A stretch of DNA of 64,000 nt from Cynocephalus volans (taxonomy: Eukaryota > Chordata > Mammalia > Dermoptera > Cynocephalidae), in contig NC_084472.1 in the NCBI RefSeq assembly GCF_027409185.1, forward strand, positions 46,177,427 to 46,241,426, given 5' to 3'. Position numbers and translations under genes: made by a program. Position 1 is the first letter of the stretch; every line of letters begins with the position of its first letter. Shown piece by piece: positions 45,010 to 57,329 of this stretch. The notes beneath the pieces are model-generated. The model had not been told where the DNA came from. It ran no database searches and was given only the letters and a program-made list of their open reading frames with translations.

Positions 45010-45262
45010 GCTGCAAAATGGTCTAAAACTTGCTTTTGGAATCAGATGTGGGATCAAATCCCAGCTTTGCCACTTAGCATATAACTTTACTCTCTAAGCC
45101 TCATTTTTCCCATTTATAAAATAGAGACAGTACCACAGCCAACATCATCAGGCTGCTGTGAGGACTGATTGAGAGAATAAACCTATGTTAAGCAGCAAGT
45201 ATCGTATCTGGCACATGGGATACACTTAATAAATGTCAACTATTGCTGTTAGTATTATTATA
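45010..45262 (+). mobile_element. MIR SINE, nearly full length
   Basis: ATCCCAGCTTTGCCACTTAG, CCCATTTATAAAATAGAG, CTGTGAGGACTGATTGAGAG, CTTAATAAATGTCAAC. Confidence 0.85.
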
Positions 45263-45449
45263 TCATTACTATTACAGCAATTCTGAGAGTCAGTGGAAGA
45301 GTAGGATAAGGAGATTAAGACTAAGGCAAATGATACAGAGTTCATAGAGCTAGGTCCTTACTTTAAAGCATGAACTAAATTGATTAAGTTTCAATGCATC
45401 CTGCTTGTTAGCTTGTCCACTTGACAATGCGTTTGAGACATGCAACGTA

Positions 45450-45622
45450 GTATAAAAGAAATAATATGGACTTTGGAGTCTGAATTGTGCTCAAATCCCT
45501 TTCTTCTACTTCTTGAGTGATATGGGCAAATTATTTGACCTCTCTGAAATTCAGGTTACTCATCTATAAAATGGGAATAACAGTCATTAACTTGCACGAT
45601 TGTCCTGAGGATTAATAAAGCC
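45450..45622 (+). mobile_element. Second MIR SINE
   Basis: ATGGACTTTGGAGTCTGAA, GACCTCTCTGAAATTCAGG, CATCTATAAAATGGGAATAA. Confidence 0.8.
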
Positions 45623-45850
45623 TTTCTTCCCACCCCCATCTTCTGTGGGCTGGCAGCTCCTCACTTGTGCACAAACAGCTCTCTTGGCTTACCCCACAGG
45701 AGCCTTATCACACTGTACCATATTGTCTCCCCCACTCTAGTATCTACTTCTTAATTGAAACAAGTCGGTTTTGTCTTTCAATCTCTAGCTCCAGTGCCAC
45801 CCTTGGACATAGCAGATGCTCTTTAAAAGCTTGCTAGCTGACTGAATGAA
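45623..45850 (+). mobile_element. L2 3' end fragment
   Basis: CTGGCAGCTCCTCACTTG ... TAGCTCCAGTGCCACCC ... TAGCAGATGCTCTTTAAAAG, L2 3'-end order. Confidence 0.45.
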
Positions 45851-46357
45851 AGAAGAGCAGAAAATGGTATAGATTTGGTAGGAAAAATGAAATTCCTTTA
45901 CTTTGCATATTCCAGGGAACAATGTTAGCAGCTATATCATAAGCTGAGTTCCATGTTGAGATTTTTTTCACTGTAGTAGATGTAATTTAATTTTTGTACC
46001 CTCCAAATCTTTGTAATAAGTGGTGTTAGAATGCATCCCAGCACATGCCCATGTCTTTTGGACTCTGTGTTATCTAACCTTGCTTCTAAACATTCTTCCA
46101 AATGGAAATCTTTCCTTAAATTATTATGACACAAAGAACACATGGTCACAAAAATCACAGGAACAGATAAACTGTACTTAAGTAAACCTAAAACAAATTC
46201 TACTATCAAATAATTACTGTTAACATTTTGAATGTAGCCTTCTAAGTTTTTTTTAACTATCTGACAGAGATATAATTCTCATACTGAATTAGTTGACTAG
46301 GGTTGCATCTCAGTCAGGGTTATCCAGGGAAACAGACAAACAGGATCTGTATATATA

Positions 46358-46358
46358 C

Positions 46359-46392
<34 letters not shown>
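46358..46392. repeat. (GA)n simple repeat
   Basis: AGAGAGAG runs with one AAAG interruption, inside the ERVL LTR. Confidence 0.9.
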
Positions 46393-46393
<1 letters not shown>

Positions 46394-46700
46394 TTTATTT
46401 TAAAGAATTGGCTCTTGCAATTATGGATACGCAAGTCGAAAATCTGGGAGGTAGGCTGGCTGGCTGGAGACCCCAAAAGAGTTGCAGTCTGACTCCAAAG
46501 CCAATCTGCAGAATTCCTTCTTGTTCAGAGGAGGTCAGTCTTTGTTCTAGTAAGACCTTCAATGATCATATAAAGTTCAATCACATTTTGCAGAGTAATC
46601 TGCTTTACTCAAAGTCTGCAATTAAATGCTAATCTCATCCCCCAAAACTTGCACAGAAACATCCAGAATAATGTGTTACCAAATATCTGGACACTGTGGT

Positions 46701-47117
46701 TATTATGCATTGAATTGCATCCCCCGAAGTTTAATGTGTTGGAAGCTTGGTCCCCACTGTGAAACTGTTAAGAGGGTGGGAAATCCTATGGTAATTGAAA
46801 GGTGGGACTTTGAAGAGGTGATTAGGTTCTGAGGACTATGCTGTACTGAATGTATTGATAGTGGCGGTCAGGAGTGTGGTTCTGAGGGCTTTAAAAGGAG
46901 AGCACTTGGGAATCTCTCTTTCTCTCTGCTCCTCTATTTTCTGCCATGAGAAACCCCTGCATTGCTGTAAAGTCACCACCAAAGAAGACCCTCACCAGAT
47001 GTGTTCTCTGGACTTTGAACTTCCTAGCCTCTGAAAATGTAAGCAATAAATTTTGTTTTCTCTTTAAAATTCCCAGTTCCATGTATTTGTTATAAGCAAC
47101 AGAAAAGGACTAATACA
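46701..47117 (+). mobile_element. MaLR solo LTR (copy 4 of 6), nested
   Basis: Begins TATTATGCATTGAATTGC (TG mutated to TA) and ends GGACTAATACA, with perfect 5-bp duplication GTGGT at 46696-46700 and 47118-47122. The host is an ERVL LTR, so it inserted later than that element. Confidence 0.92.
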
Positions 47118-47152
47118 GTGGTCCATCCAAATTGACATATAAAGTTAACCAT

Positions 47153-47490
47153 CACCAGCTATCATAACAAAGGACCACAGACTGGGTGGCTTAAGCAACA
47201 GAAATTTATTTTCTCACAATTCTGGAGACTAGCCATTTGAGGTCAAGGTGCCAGCAGGGTTGGTTTCTTCTGAGGCTTGAAGATGACCGTCTTCTCCCTG
47301 TATCTCAACTTTTCTTCCCTCTGTATGTCTGTGTCCTAATCTAGACACAGATTAGTGCCTAATGACCTCATTTTAACTTAATTACCTCTTTAAAGACCAT
47401 ATCTTCAAATACAGTCACATTCCGATGTGTTGGGGTTGAGGATTTCAACATACAAATTTTGGGGGAACACATTTCTGCCCATAACGCTGA
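47153..47490 (-). mobile_element. MLT1-type LTR, antisense
   Basis: GACTGGGTGGCTTAAGCAAC, AGATGACCGTCTTCTCCC, TAACTTAATTACCTCTTTAAAG and AATTTTGGGGGAACAC are standard antisense MLT1 text. Confidence 0.85.
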
Positions 47491-47769
47491 TCATACAATT
47501 TTCTCATTTGAAGTGTACAATTCAATGTTTTTAATCTTGAAGAGGTAGGACCCACAGCTCTGTTTATAACTGAGGAAATGGAAGCCCAGAAATCAGCCTA
47601 AGTCTAAACAGAGTCCAGTGGAGAAAAACCACATGGCTTCCTTCAGGGAGAAATTTGAGATACTGTTAGTCAGTTGCTCGGCTGTACTATTTTTTTTAGG
47701 TGTCAAGATAAGCACTAATACCTTCAGGAATTTTCCCAACTGTATAATATAAATTATAATTATAATGTA

Positions 47770-48610
47770 TGGGGGGTTTTTTGTTTGTTTTATTTTAACT
47801 TCTCAATATACATTGTAGTTGATTTTCGTGACCCTTTACCTGTTCCTCTCCCCTCCCCTCTATATCATATCTCTTCACTTAACAAGTTCAAGGAATTGTT
47901 GTGATTGTTGTGTCTTCTTCCCCCCTTATTTGTTTGTGTGTTTATTTACTTATTTATTTTTAGCTCTCACAATTAAGTAAGAACATGTGGTATTTCTCTT
48001 TCTGTGCCTGACTTGTTTCACTTAATATAATTTTCTCTAAGTCCGTCCATGTTGTTGCAAATGGTTGTATTTCATTCTTTTTTATAGCAGAGTAGAATTC
48101 CATTGTGTAGATATACCACAGTTGCCTTATCCACTCATCTGATGATGGACATTTGGGCTGGTTCCAACTCTTGGCTATTGTAAATAGTGCTGTAATAAAC
48201 ATGGGAGTACAAGTAACCCTTTGGCATGATGATTTCCATTCCACTGGGGATATTCTCAGCAGTGGAATAGCTGGGTCATATGGTAAATCTATCTGTAATT
48301 GTTTGAGGAACCTTCATACCATTTTCCATAAAGGCTGCACCATTTTTCAGTCCCACCAACAGCGTATAGGAGTTCCTTTTTCTCTGCAACCTCTCCAGCA
48401 CTTATCATTCTCAGTCTTTTGGATATTAGCCATTCTGACTAGAGTGAGACAGTATCTCAAAGTGGTCTTGATTTGCATTTCCTGGATTCTTAGTGATGTT
48501 GAGCATTTTTTCATGTGTCTGTTGGCCATTCTTATATCGTCCTTTGAGAAATGCCTATTCAGCTCCTTTGCTCATTTTTTAATTGGGTTATTAATATGTA
48601 TGATTTTTGA
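47770..48610 (-). mobile_element. Younger L1 3' end with ORF2 C-terminal segment
   Basis: The minus strand carries an open segment of 94 residues (48244-47960) with [19 protein letters not shown] and YSAIKKNEIQPF, matching the L1 ORF2 C-terminus, followed by 3' UTR down to an A-rich end near 47775. It is better preserved than the other L1 copies here. 5'-truncated at about 48610. Confidence 0.85.
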
Positions 48611-49985
48611 TGGCATATCCCATAGATGTACGATCTGTGTGATTGAACTGCTAGATATTCACCACTTCTACTGTGGTTCTTCAGCACATCACACTCTTAT
48701 ACTTGCACTTTACATCCTCTTACAGTCTTCTAAGTGGCCTATTTATTACCCTCTGGTTGTATGTACAAGCACCCTTCTCAGCTAGTAAAGAGCTGTTAGA
48801 ATCAAAAGCATTAGCTTTTCATCCACACACCTAAAATTTAGCTCATAATATGAATGTCAGAGAAAAAACACAATATTAAGTGTTCAGAAGTGCTCCAATT
48901 ATATTCCCACTTGGAGGAGACAAAACAATTAGTTTTATTTATATTGCTTAGAAAGGATAATGTGAATATCAAGATAAAGTATGTAACGAGTTATGTGGTT
49001 TTTGGATTAAAAAACCAAAAAAACTGGAAGGGAGGATTTCCTTTCTATTCCTGTGCATCCCTGCCAGTTGCTTTTGACTTTGTTACTTACTAAAGTGGCT
49101 TCGAGCACAGCATTCAGTAGCCACCCTCAAACTTCTAGTCCCACAGTTTTCAAGCCTTATCACTGTGCAGTTTGAAGATGCACACCCAGTCTACTACTGT
49201 TTTAATAAACAAATAAAACAAGCAAAGTTATTTTGGGTGGTGGGGCTTCCCATAAAAGAAAACATCGTAGAGAACAAAAGTTACAGGGATTGGGAATACT
49301 AGTCACTATTATTATGGGAGGTAGACACTGGTAAAAAGGAAAGCAGGCACCTTTCAGCTAGGCTAATGTACTTTTGATGGAACCTAGCTTACTAGACTTA
49401 AGGGCCACAAGAATTGTTATAAATGCAGCCATGTATCATTTGTTCTCTATTTATCAGAACAATCATAACATCAAAGGGGTGCAGAATTAGACAGAACAGC
49501 CTGTGGTCTGGAGGCTGAATATAGATAGCCCCACTACCAAGGTCAAATACCTACCAGTGAGATAGCTGGATAGCCACATGTTGGCATTACTTTGCAGTGT
49601 GAGGAGATTCCAGGCCTAAAATCTGGGAACAGGCCCAATACTTCCTGAGTTAAAAGTCAGAGCTCGGTCAAAGTTGTTGTTATAGTCCTGTTCCAATTCA
49701 TGCCCCTTCTGGCTTGACAAGCCAGTCCACATTTAAATTTCCAGCTCTTCAGGCCTAAGAATAGAACCAGAGATGTGAACTAGCCTCATTCTAAAAAAAG
49801 ACATGGATGCTGCAAATGTACACACCTCTGCCTACGTCATGTGCCATTCCCACCCTCCAAAACAGAAATGCAAACCTTGTTGATTCCTGACATAGGCAGG
49901 AAAAAAAGATAATCCCGGCCAATTACAAGTTGTTTTTCATTTCTCTATGATGAAATAATCTATTAATAATAAAATAAGAAGTTAC
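48610..49985. other. Intergenic stretch, nothing recognised
   Basis: AT-rich; no gene or named repeat recognised. Confidence 0.4.
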
Positions 49986-50935
49986 CTGTGTTAGTCAGGG
50001 TTCTCCAGAGAAACAGAACCAGTAACAGATAGATAGATGTATTGATTCAACTGACTGATTATTTATTATAAGGCATTGGCTCATGTGATTATAGAGGCTG
50101 AGAAATCCCACAATGTGCAAGCTGGAGACTCAGGAAAGCCAGTTGTATAGTTTGAAGGCCTCAGAGTTAGAGAGTCGATGGTATAAATTCCAGTCTGGTC
50201 TGAAGGCCTAAGGACCAGGAGCACTGCCTTGGATTGAACTGTGTCCCGCAAAGTCCATGTATTAAAGACTTAACCCCCACTGTGACAGTGTTAAGAGGAT
50301 GGGAAATCCTACTGTGGTGGTTGAAGGAGGTGCAGCCTTGAAGAGTGATTGGATTATGAGGACTGTACCCTTGTGAATGTCTTGTTCCATTCTTGGAATA
50401 ATAGGAGAGGTTCCGGTGGCTTTCAAAGGAGAGTAAATGAGGAGGTTCGTCTCTCTGCTCTCTCTTCTCTGCCATTCTCACCATGTGATACCCTACATTG
50501 CTGTAGTCACTACCAGGAAAAGGCCCTCACCACATGTGTTCCCTGAACTTTGGACTTCCCAGCCTCTGAGACTGTAAGCAATAAATATTGTTTCTCTACA
50601 AATTACCTAGTTTCAGGTATTTTGTCATAAGCAACAGAAACGGACTAATACAAGCACTGAGGGCAAGAGAAGATGTCCCAGCTCTAGAAGTTGGGCAGAG
50701 AGTGCATTTAACCTTCCTCTGCCTTTTTGTTCTATTCAGGCCTCCAGAGGATGCGATGATGCCCACCCATATAGTGGAGGGCCATCTGTTTTACTCAGCC
50801 CACCTATTCAGATGATAATTTCTTTCTGAAACACCCTCACAGAAACACCCAGAAATAATGTTTAACCAGCCATCTAGGCATCCTATGGCCTGTTAAGTTG
50901 ACATACAAAATTAGCCATCATGCTACCATTAACAA
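49986..50935 (-). mobile_element. ERVL (MLT2-like) LTR, antisense, split by a MaLR LTR
   Basis: Left part from TGTGTTAGTCAGGGTTCTCC to AGGACCAGGAGCAC; right part from ACTGAGGGCAAGAGAAG through TTTTTGTTCTATTCAGGCC and GAAACACCCAGAAATAATG to AAATTAGCCATCATG. Confidence 0.88.
50225..50652 (+). mobile_element. MaLR solo LTR (copy 5 of 6), nested
   Basis: Begins TGCCTTGGATTGAACTGTG and ends GGACTAATACA, with perfect duplication AGCAC at 50220-50224 and 50653-50657. The second case of this LTR inside an ERVL LTR. Confidence 0.93.
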
Positions 50936-51626
50936 CATTAATTGGTTTTCAGATGAGCTCGTTAAAACACAGAATCCTGAAAGTACAGGACAGATTCCTA
51001 TCAATAAGGAGAAGCAAGAAGTACTAGGACCCAAACAGTTTCACTTCACCTCAACTGAGGGTTCAGCCTTCCTTCCCAACTCCCCTATCTTTGTCTAATG
51101 CCATCACCAATTTCTCAATCACCCAAGCTTAAATTCCAAAATTTGACTCACTCCTTCTCTTTTCTTTTTTTTTTTAAAATCTCTCTTATCCCATTAGTCA
51201 TCAATTGCTAGGCATTATTTCCTTGAAAAGCCTCAAGTCCTTCCTTCTTCTCTTCTCAGCCAGTGCAGGTCCTCAGTAACTACACACTGTTTATAATACC
51301 TCTTACTCTAGGTTCTCCTGCATCCCATCTGCCCAGTATATCTTTGCCAGATATCCCTGAAATACCATCTTCATTGATTCATTCCTCATCTCAAACACCT
51401 AAAATGGTGGCTCCTCAGCACCACTATGACATCAGTCCACAGTCCACTACCAGGTTTCCAAGGTCCTTCATAATTGAGCTTCCTCCAGTAGACTTTCACC
51501 TCCTGGATGGCAAGGCAGGTCTTGTTGACCCCCTGTTGTAAGTCTGCACAGTGTGTGACACAGAGCAGGCAGTGAGTAAATTCCAGCTGAATGAACCGAC
51601 AAACCTTGAAGCCCATGGAGCAGGTC

Positions 51627-52050
51627 TGTATTAGTCCCTTTCCTGTTGCTTGTAATAAAATACCTGAAACTGGGTAATTTATAAAGAAGTAAAATTTATT
51701 TCTTACTGTTTCAGAGGCTGGGAAGTCCAAAGTCCAGGGAACACATCTGGTGAGGGTTTATGGTGGTAATTCTCCACAGCAACACAGGGTATCACATGAT
51801 GAAAGGGCGGAGCACAAGAGCTAAACTTTTCACTCACTCTCCTTATAAAGCCGTTAGAACCACGCCCATGACCACCCATTAAACAATGGATTAATCCATT
51901 CACGAGGATGTAGTCCTCACAATCAAATCACTTCTCAAAGACCCCACCTCTCAATTACCATGATAGGATTTCCTATCCTATTAACACTTTAACAATGTAG
52001 AATAAGTTTCCAATACATGTACCTTTGGGGTACACATTTAACCCATAGCA
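51627..52050 (-). mobile_element. MaLR solo LTR (copy 6 of 6), antisense
   Basis: Begins TGTATTAGTCCCTTTCC and ends TTAACCCATAGCA; flanks AGGTC (51622-51626) and AGATC (52051-52055) match at 4 of 5. Confidence 0.87.
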
Positions 52051-52055
52051 AGATC

Positions 52056-53195
52056 ATATCACCCACTGGATTATAATTCTTGCAGCAGAGTACTTAATGA
52101 GTGGCATGGATGCTTTGCTTTTGTACAAGTGAGAAAGCACAGGAAGAGCATTTTGACAGGTCAGTGCTTTGCATGATCTTGTGAGTTCTTGAGTTTCTCT
52201 TTGGGTGCAGAACAATAAAACACAACTATTTCATGAGTACTTATAAATAACAGCACAGACTTGGAGGAAGTGATATCAAAGATTTCTTATAGTTTATCAT
52301 ACATAATTTGAATTTATGATACATCACACTCACTATAAATAGGTTCACTTGAAAATTTAAAAATAAAGGACAAGTGACTTTGGGCAAGACACTTAACATT
52401 TCTGGGCTTCTGATTCCTTGTCTTAAAACAAAGAGGTTGCACAAACCAGATGATCTCTATGCTCCTTCAGTTCTGACATCATTTGATTCTATATGCAAAG
52501 ATCTACGCCTCTACTCATTAAATCAGCAGGTTCATTAGTTTGAGCAATCAGTTGTAAGATTCCATAGGCAAGTACAATTCCCTCACTCCCACTTTATTTT
52601 CTGTGGAATCTTCATAGGATTTTATTTTGACTAGGAAGGAGTTTTTTAGTTTAGTACTACCATCACTGCTGTCAGGTCACTTTAACAAGCCATTTTATGA
52701 CCAGAAATTTAATCTCTGGATAAAAGATAATTCTTGCATTTAATACATGTATCAAAAACTTATGTCAGCCTTCTTATTTTTCTCATTTCACCACAGACCA
52801 ATAAAACTTTGTCATAGGCTGATACCTGTTGTCATTCTGACTTAACACCTTTTTTTCTTCTGCATGGCGTAGGGTGTATTGAATCCAGCTTCCCCATCTG
52901 CAACACAGGGGTATGGGTAAATCCACTATTTTATCATCCATAAGTGTTATGGATGTTTTGTGTCTTTCTACTATGCTACCACACAGTTATCAAACTGACA
53001 GTGACAACTGGGCAGGTTTCTGATCTGAAGGTGGGGGATGGAATAACAGCTGGCTATGTTTAAAAATCCTTATTTACCACCAGCTTCCCTTTTACAAATC
53101 ACATATTGGTGATTTATGCACTCAAATGAGACTAAGAAACACAAACATGGTTAGGCATATACATTTGATGTAACACAGTTAAAATGTCCCATGTC
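52056..53195. other. Intergenic stretch with a weak MIR trace
   Basis: GACTTTGGGCAAGACACTTAAC near 52376 is a MIR/MIR3-like piece; the rest is unclassified. Confidence 0.4.
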
Positions 53196-53199
53196 TGCA

Positions 53200-53490
53200 T
53201 GTTTAAATTATCTCCTTTTTCAATGTTCAGTGCAAGTGTCACCCTCCTGCAGTAAGTCTTCCCCATCTCTCCAGCCAGAAATGATCTGCCCTCTTTTGAA
53301 CTTCCTCAGTATTATTTAACCCTATCTTATGGCACTTTTCAATTTCTTCCACTTTCATGCTATAGAGAAATATACAAAAGTCTTATTTCTTCTACTAGAT
53401 TGTAAGGTCCTTGATGTCAGGAACTACATCTCTGGATGTCATGTCTTGCCATACACATTTAGCAAAGTATCCTACAGGAAATGGATTCTC
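53200..53490 (+). mobile_element. L2 3' end fragment
   Basis: CTGCAGTAAGTCTTCCCC, TAGATTGTAAGGTCCTTGATG, GTCAGGAACTACATCTC: typical L2 3' end. Confidence 0.65.
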
Positions 53491-53499
53491 AGTCAAGTG

Positions 53500-55090
53500 A
53501 GGGAGGAATGAAGAGGGCAAGAAGACAAAGAAGTCTGTACCTAAGGGGAGGCCCTGCAGCATGGAAAATTCCTTTACAGGAGTATCCAAGAGAAAATGAA
53601 GCAGGAGAGAAAAATGAGCTGGGTGAGAAGCCGACTGATTAAGGAAAGGGATTGTGTCTAAACAGACAAGAAGTAGACAGCGGAAGGAAAGGACGGGGCT
53701 GGGAACATGTTATCTAGCGGCAAATAGATACGTTTGTCAAGGATTGAGGAAACAGAAAGAAAAGGTGATGTTTAGAGGGTGATGCTTGGTCTCATAGCCT
53801 GTGCTTTCCTTTTTCTCTCACCTGTTGCTTTTCAAGTCCACTTGCTGAATAGGTTTACCTGCTACCCTTAAGGACGTCAGGGCTAGGCATCTGCAGTAAC
53901 CACAGGCAGGCTTAGACTCGAAGAAGCCAGGTTAATTCCTTCCCAAGAACGTAAGCACTGCCTGCATGACAGCAATCAGCTGGTTCAGTTAGAAGCCTCT
54001 TCCCACTGCAGTGAGCTGATTCATTCCTACAACTAAGCTACTGGAAGATCTTGACCAGTCCCATCATTTCCTCTTCAAGGACACCTACTCCAGTGCAGAT
54101 GATGACAGCCTGTTTATCCCTGACCTAGGACACTATGTTGACACAGAGACTTGACCTGAGTCAACAGGGGCCCTGGGGCAGAACCCTCTGTCTCTGATTG
54201 GATTAGAGGTGACATCACCCACAGACTGCCTATCAGACCATCCTTCCCATCTTAGATCTTATCTGCATTTGATGCAAGCTTGGCTTCAAACAATGAGCCC
54301 CATCAGCCCAGGTCTGACTCCCCACGACCCATCTGTCTTCATAGAGCCTGCACCTCAAATTCAACTTGTCCAGAAAGGATCCCTTCACCTTTCTGCCTTC
54401 CGAGGCTGCTTTTCTTTCTGGTTCTTCAGTCCTTAAGCGAATCAATTTGCCAGGTCAGGAAGCCTCACAGATCTTTCTCCTACCCAGCTCCAAAGCCTCT
54501 TTCTTTCCTGAGCCTCCTCAGCTGCCGGGGTCTCCTCCAATTTTTGCTGCAGCCTCCAGGGATAAAGCCATGGTTCTCCTGATCAACCAGGGGTTACTGC
54601 CAAAGCCAAAGTGAAGTCAAAGAAAAGACTGTCCAATCCCTTTTTCTGGGAAGGGTTTTACAGCCACTCCAATGGCACAGGAAACAGGCTAACTATAAAT
54701 AAACTCGTAGTTTAGAGAGTTCAAAAGGTCATAGTCTGAGGGGCTTCCAGCCTCTGTTTCCAAAGGGAAGCTCACCAAAGCTCATCACCTGCTTTCCTTG
54801 TGGCCCGGCCTTCAGTCCAGGACAGTGTGGAACTTGCAGAATCCCTGGCTGTCCTTTGTCAAGCAGTCTGTTTACACATCTAAGACTCTCTCAATTCTGG
54901 GACTTTGACCAAAGAATGATCACTTTCCATGTTCTCACATCTTTTTTTTAAATCAACTAGTCTTAAAACTTTAGGAAAACACTTCCCTCTCCCTCACAGA
55001 CTTGCAAAGATCTTTCCTCTATCCCTTCCTTCCCATTCCCATTTCCCTGTTTTAGGCCTCTTGACAATTTAGTTTAGGGTGTTGTTCTCT
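53500..55090. other. Intergenic stretch, nothing recognised
   Basis: Overlapping open frames near 54209-54614 show no recognised homology or splice pattern. Confidence 0.4.
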
Positions 55091-55094
55091 ACCC

Positions 55095-55560
55095 TCTTAA
55101 TTGGTCACCTGATTTCTGAGATCACTCCAGAATGATACCTTTTTTCCTTATATTTTTTACATCATGTCCTCTCGTAGGATCCAGACGGATACTTCTAAAG
55201 CACATTTTGATCATGTGCCTACTGTCACCCCATCCCCTTGCAACCCCTCCAAAACTTTCCAAAATGCCCGATTGCTTACAGAAGAAAGAGCAAATTACTT
55301 TGCATGGTATTCAAGGCTCCCATGTTTGAGCCCCAACCTGCCAGTCTAGTCTTATATTCTATTCTAAATTCCTGCTAATTGGGCATGAAGCTCTAAGATT
55401 TTGTATTACAGTAACTTGTGTACACATCCTCTTCTTCCAAATTGCAAACTTCATAAGGTCAGGGAATGTGTTATTGAGCATTATATCCCTTTCAATTCCT
55501 AGCACAGTCCCTTATACAAAGTTATTTAATAAAGTATGTGTTAAATCCATTCATCTACTA
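55095..55560 (+). mobile_element. L2 LINE fragment, sense
   Basis: TATTCAAGGCTCCCATG, CTTCATAAGGTCAGGGAATG, CCTAGCACAGTCCCTTATAC then TTTAATAAAGTATGTG, ending in L2 order. Confidence 0.6.
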
Positions 55561-55564
55561 GCAG

Positions 55565-57000
55565 TGAATTTAGTCCGCAATTTTTGTTTATAATTAAATA
55601 GTTTCAACATCAACCTTTTTAATCTGGGTACATTTTGTCAGGAAACTATATTAGGCATTTCTCATACAATCATACTCTCAGTTCAGAGGTTAATCTATAC
55701 AGGGAGGAAGTTTCATTATAAATTCAAGCGAGTCATATTTCAGATAACTGTGTAGTGCCTACGTGGCACTTTACGAAAGAACCAATTATTTTGGATTTCC
55801 CTGTGAGTCTGGAGAGGAAAGGAAACTGGATTGGTAAGGAACATATTCAAGGTCCCCAGCAAGTGAGGGGAGAGATTAGATTTAGTACTTTGCAAGGTTG
55901 AGGGAAAGGTCTGTGTTGAGATTCCCAGGACGCTGGTTCTCAGAGCAGGTGGTGAGTCACCCACGAAGGCGACAACTAGTAAACAATGAGGCTTGAACAG
56001 CACCTCCCACATGACACCGAAGAAAGGTGTTTTGTAGACAGATGTCTGCCCTGTCAGTGCGGCAGATGGGATGGGTGAGTTCTGGCCTGGCAGTCTGGCC
56101 CTCACCCGTGTGGGTCCGAGGGGACTCATTCAATCACTGTCTCAGCCTCAGGGATCCGTAAGGCCCTTACTAGCTCGGAAGCTGTGATCTGGAGGAATTC
56201 ATTACTTAGTAAACATTCTGAGTGCCTCCATCACATCCATGGGAAGTACACAAGAGCCTAAGCACAATTAGGGAGGACAAAACACACACCTGAAAAAGCA
56301 ATTAACTAAGGGAGGAATAGCATAGGGTGGAAGCAAATTGGGGCCAACTCATGGAGAGTCTGAAGAGTCAAGCTGTGAAAACTGACCTTGACATAGGAGA
56401 GGGAGAAGAGAACAGTGTAGGGGGAAGGGTGGGAAAGGGAAGGGTAAAGAAGGAGGGGAAACAATAGACTTTAACAAAACATCCCTCATCTCATCTAAGC
56501 CTCAAAATACGCTAAGAATTGTGTGAGATACAGGGACAGCAAGCAGGCTCAACCCCCCATCGGTAATGTGCTGCCTAAATATCCTGATGGGGGATTAATT
56601 CCAGGTCCCCTCCAGACCATCCATCTCCAGTAATCTGTACAGGTTTCTCACTAGCACTGGCTTTGTATCACACCTCTCCAGACTCCAGAAAGATAAAGAA
56701 CCTGGAATGGGGGAAATGAAATGGGAGACTTCTGATTTGAAGTTCAGAGCATCTTTCCACTACCCTGACATGAGGGCATGATATGATAAAAGCGTCGTTT
56801 TTCGGAAGATAAGTTAGGCAGTTTGTAAGATGGACAAGCATGGGAAGAGGAAGGAGGCAGACAGGTGGCCAGTCAGGAGGTGTGACCATTAACGGGGGCT
56901 GAAGAAGACAATGCCCAGAGCAGGAAGCAGGTTTGGTGATAAATTCATTCTAGGGGAATGAAGGGAAAGACACTTGCTTATTTATTTCTAGTTATACACT
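55565..57000. other. Intergenic stretch, nothing recognised
   Basis: Purine-rich patches (about 56400-56460) but no gene or named repeat. Confidence 0.4.
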
Positions 57001-57125
57001 GATGTGCTTTCACACGCCCATTTAACTTGGTCTTCAGAATGACATAAATTTTATAAGAGATGTGGAGAGAATTGCTATGGTCCACTGCTAGTAAGTGTTC
57101 TTACTCCAAGTCCCATGTTCTTTTC
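57000..57125 (-). mobile_element. MIR fragment
   Basis: Diverged antisense core: GTCCACTGCTAGTAAGTG preceded by ATAAGAGATGTGGAG. Confidence 0.4.
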
Positions 57126-57329
57126 ATGACATCACAAATCTAGAGAAGTGGAATTTACAGAAATGGAGGAGTGGCTTGGGGACACAAGGTACACACTGTG
57201 GTGGACATCCAGTTGGAAATGTTATGTACTGACCTGGCTCACAGTCTTGCTTTCCCTCCTGGCTCACATAACAGCCAGTCACCTCCACTGCATTACTCCC
57301 CCCAGGGCCACACTGGATCCTGCCATCTC

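Larger units (their letters stand above)
46300..47152 (-). mobile_element. ERVL (MLT2-like) LTR, antisense, split by a MaLR LTR
   Basis: The left part 46300-46700 (CTCAGTCAGGGTTATCCAGG ... AACATCCAGAATAATG) and right part 47118-47152 (AATTGACATATAAAGTTAACC) are one LTR interrupted by the MaLR LTR at 46701-47117. An AG-rich repeat (46358-46392) expands the left part. Confidence 0.8.

Noticed and set aside
48153-48785. Longest open frame in the window (210 codons, plus strand)
   Set aside because: It is the antisense shadow of an L1 ORF2 C-terminus and adjoining sequence; the real similarity is on the minus strand.
55740-56129. 129-codon minus-strand open frame
   Set aside because: No recognised homology, no conserved motif, and composition like surrounding intergenic DNA.
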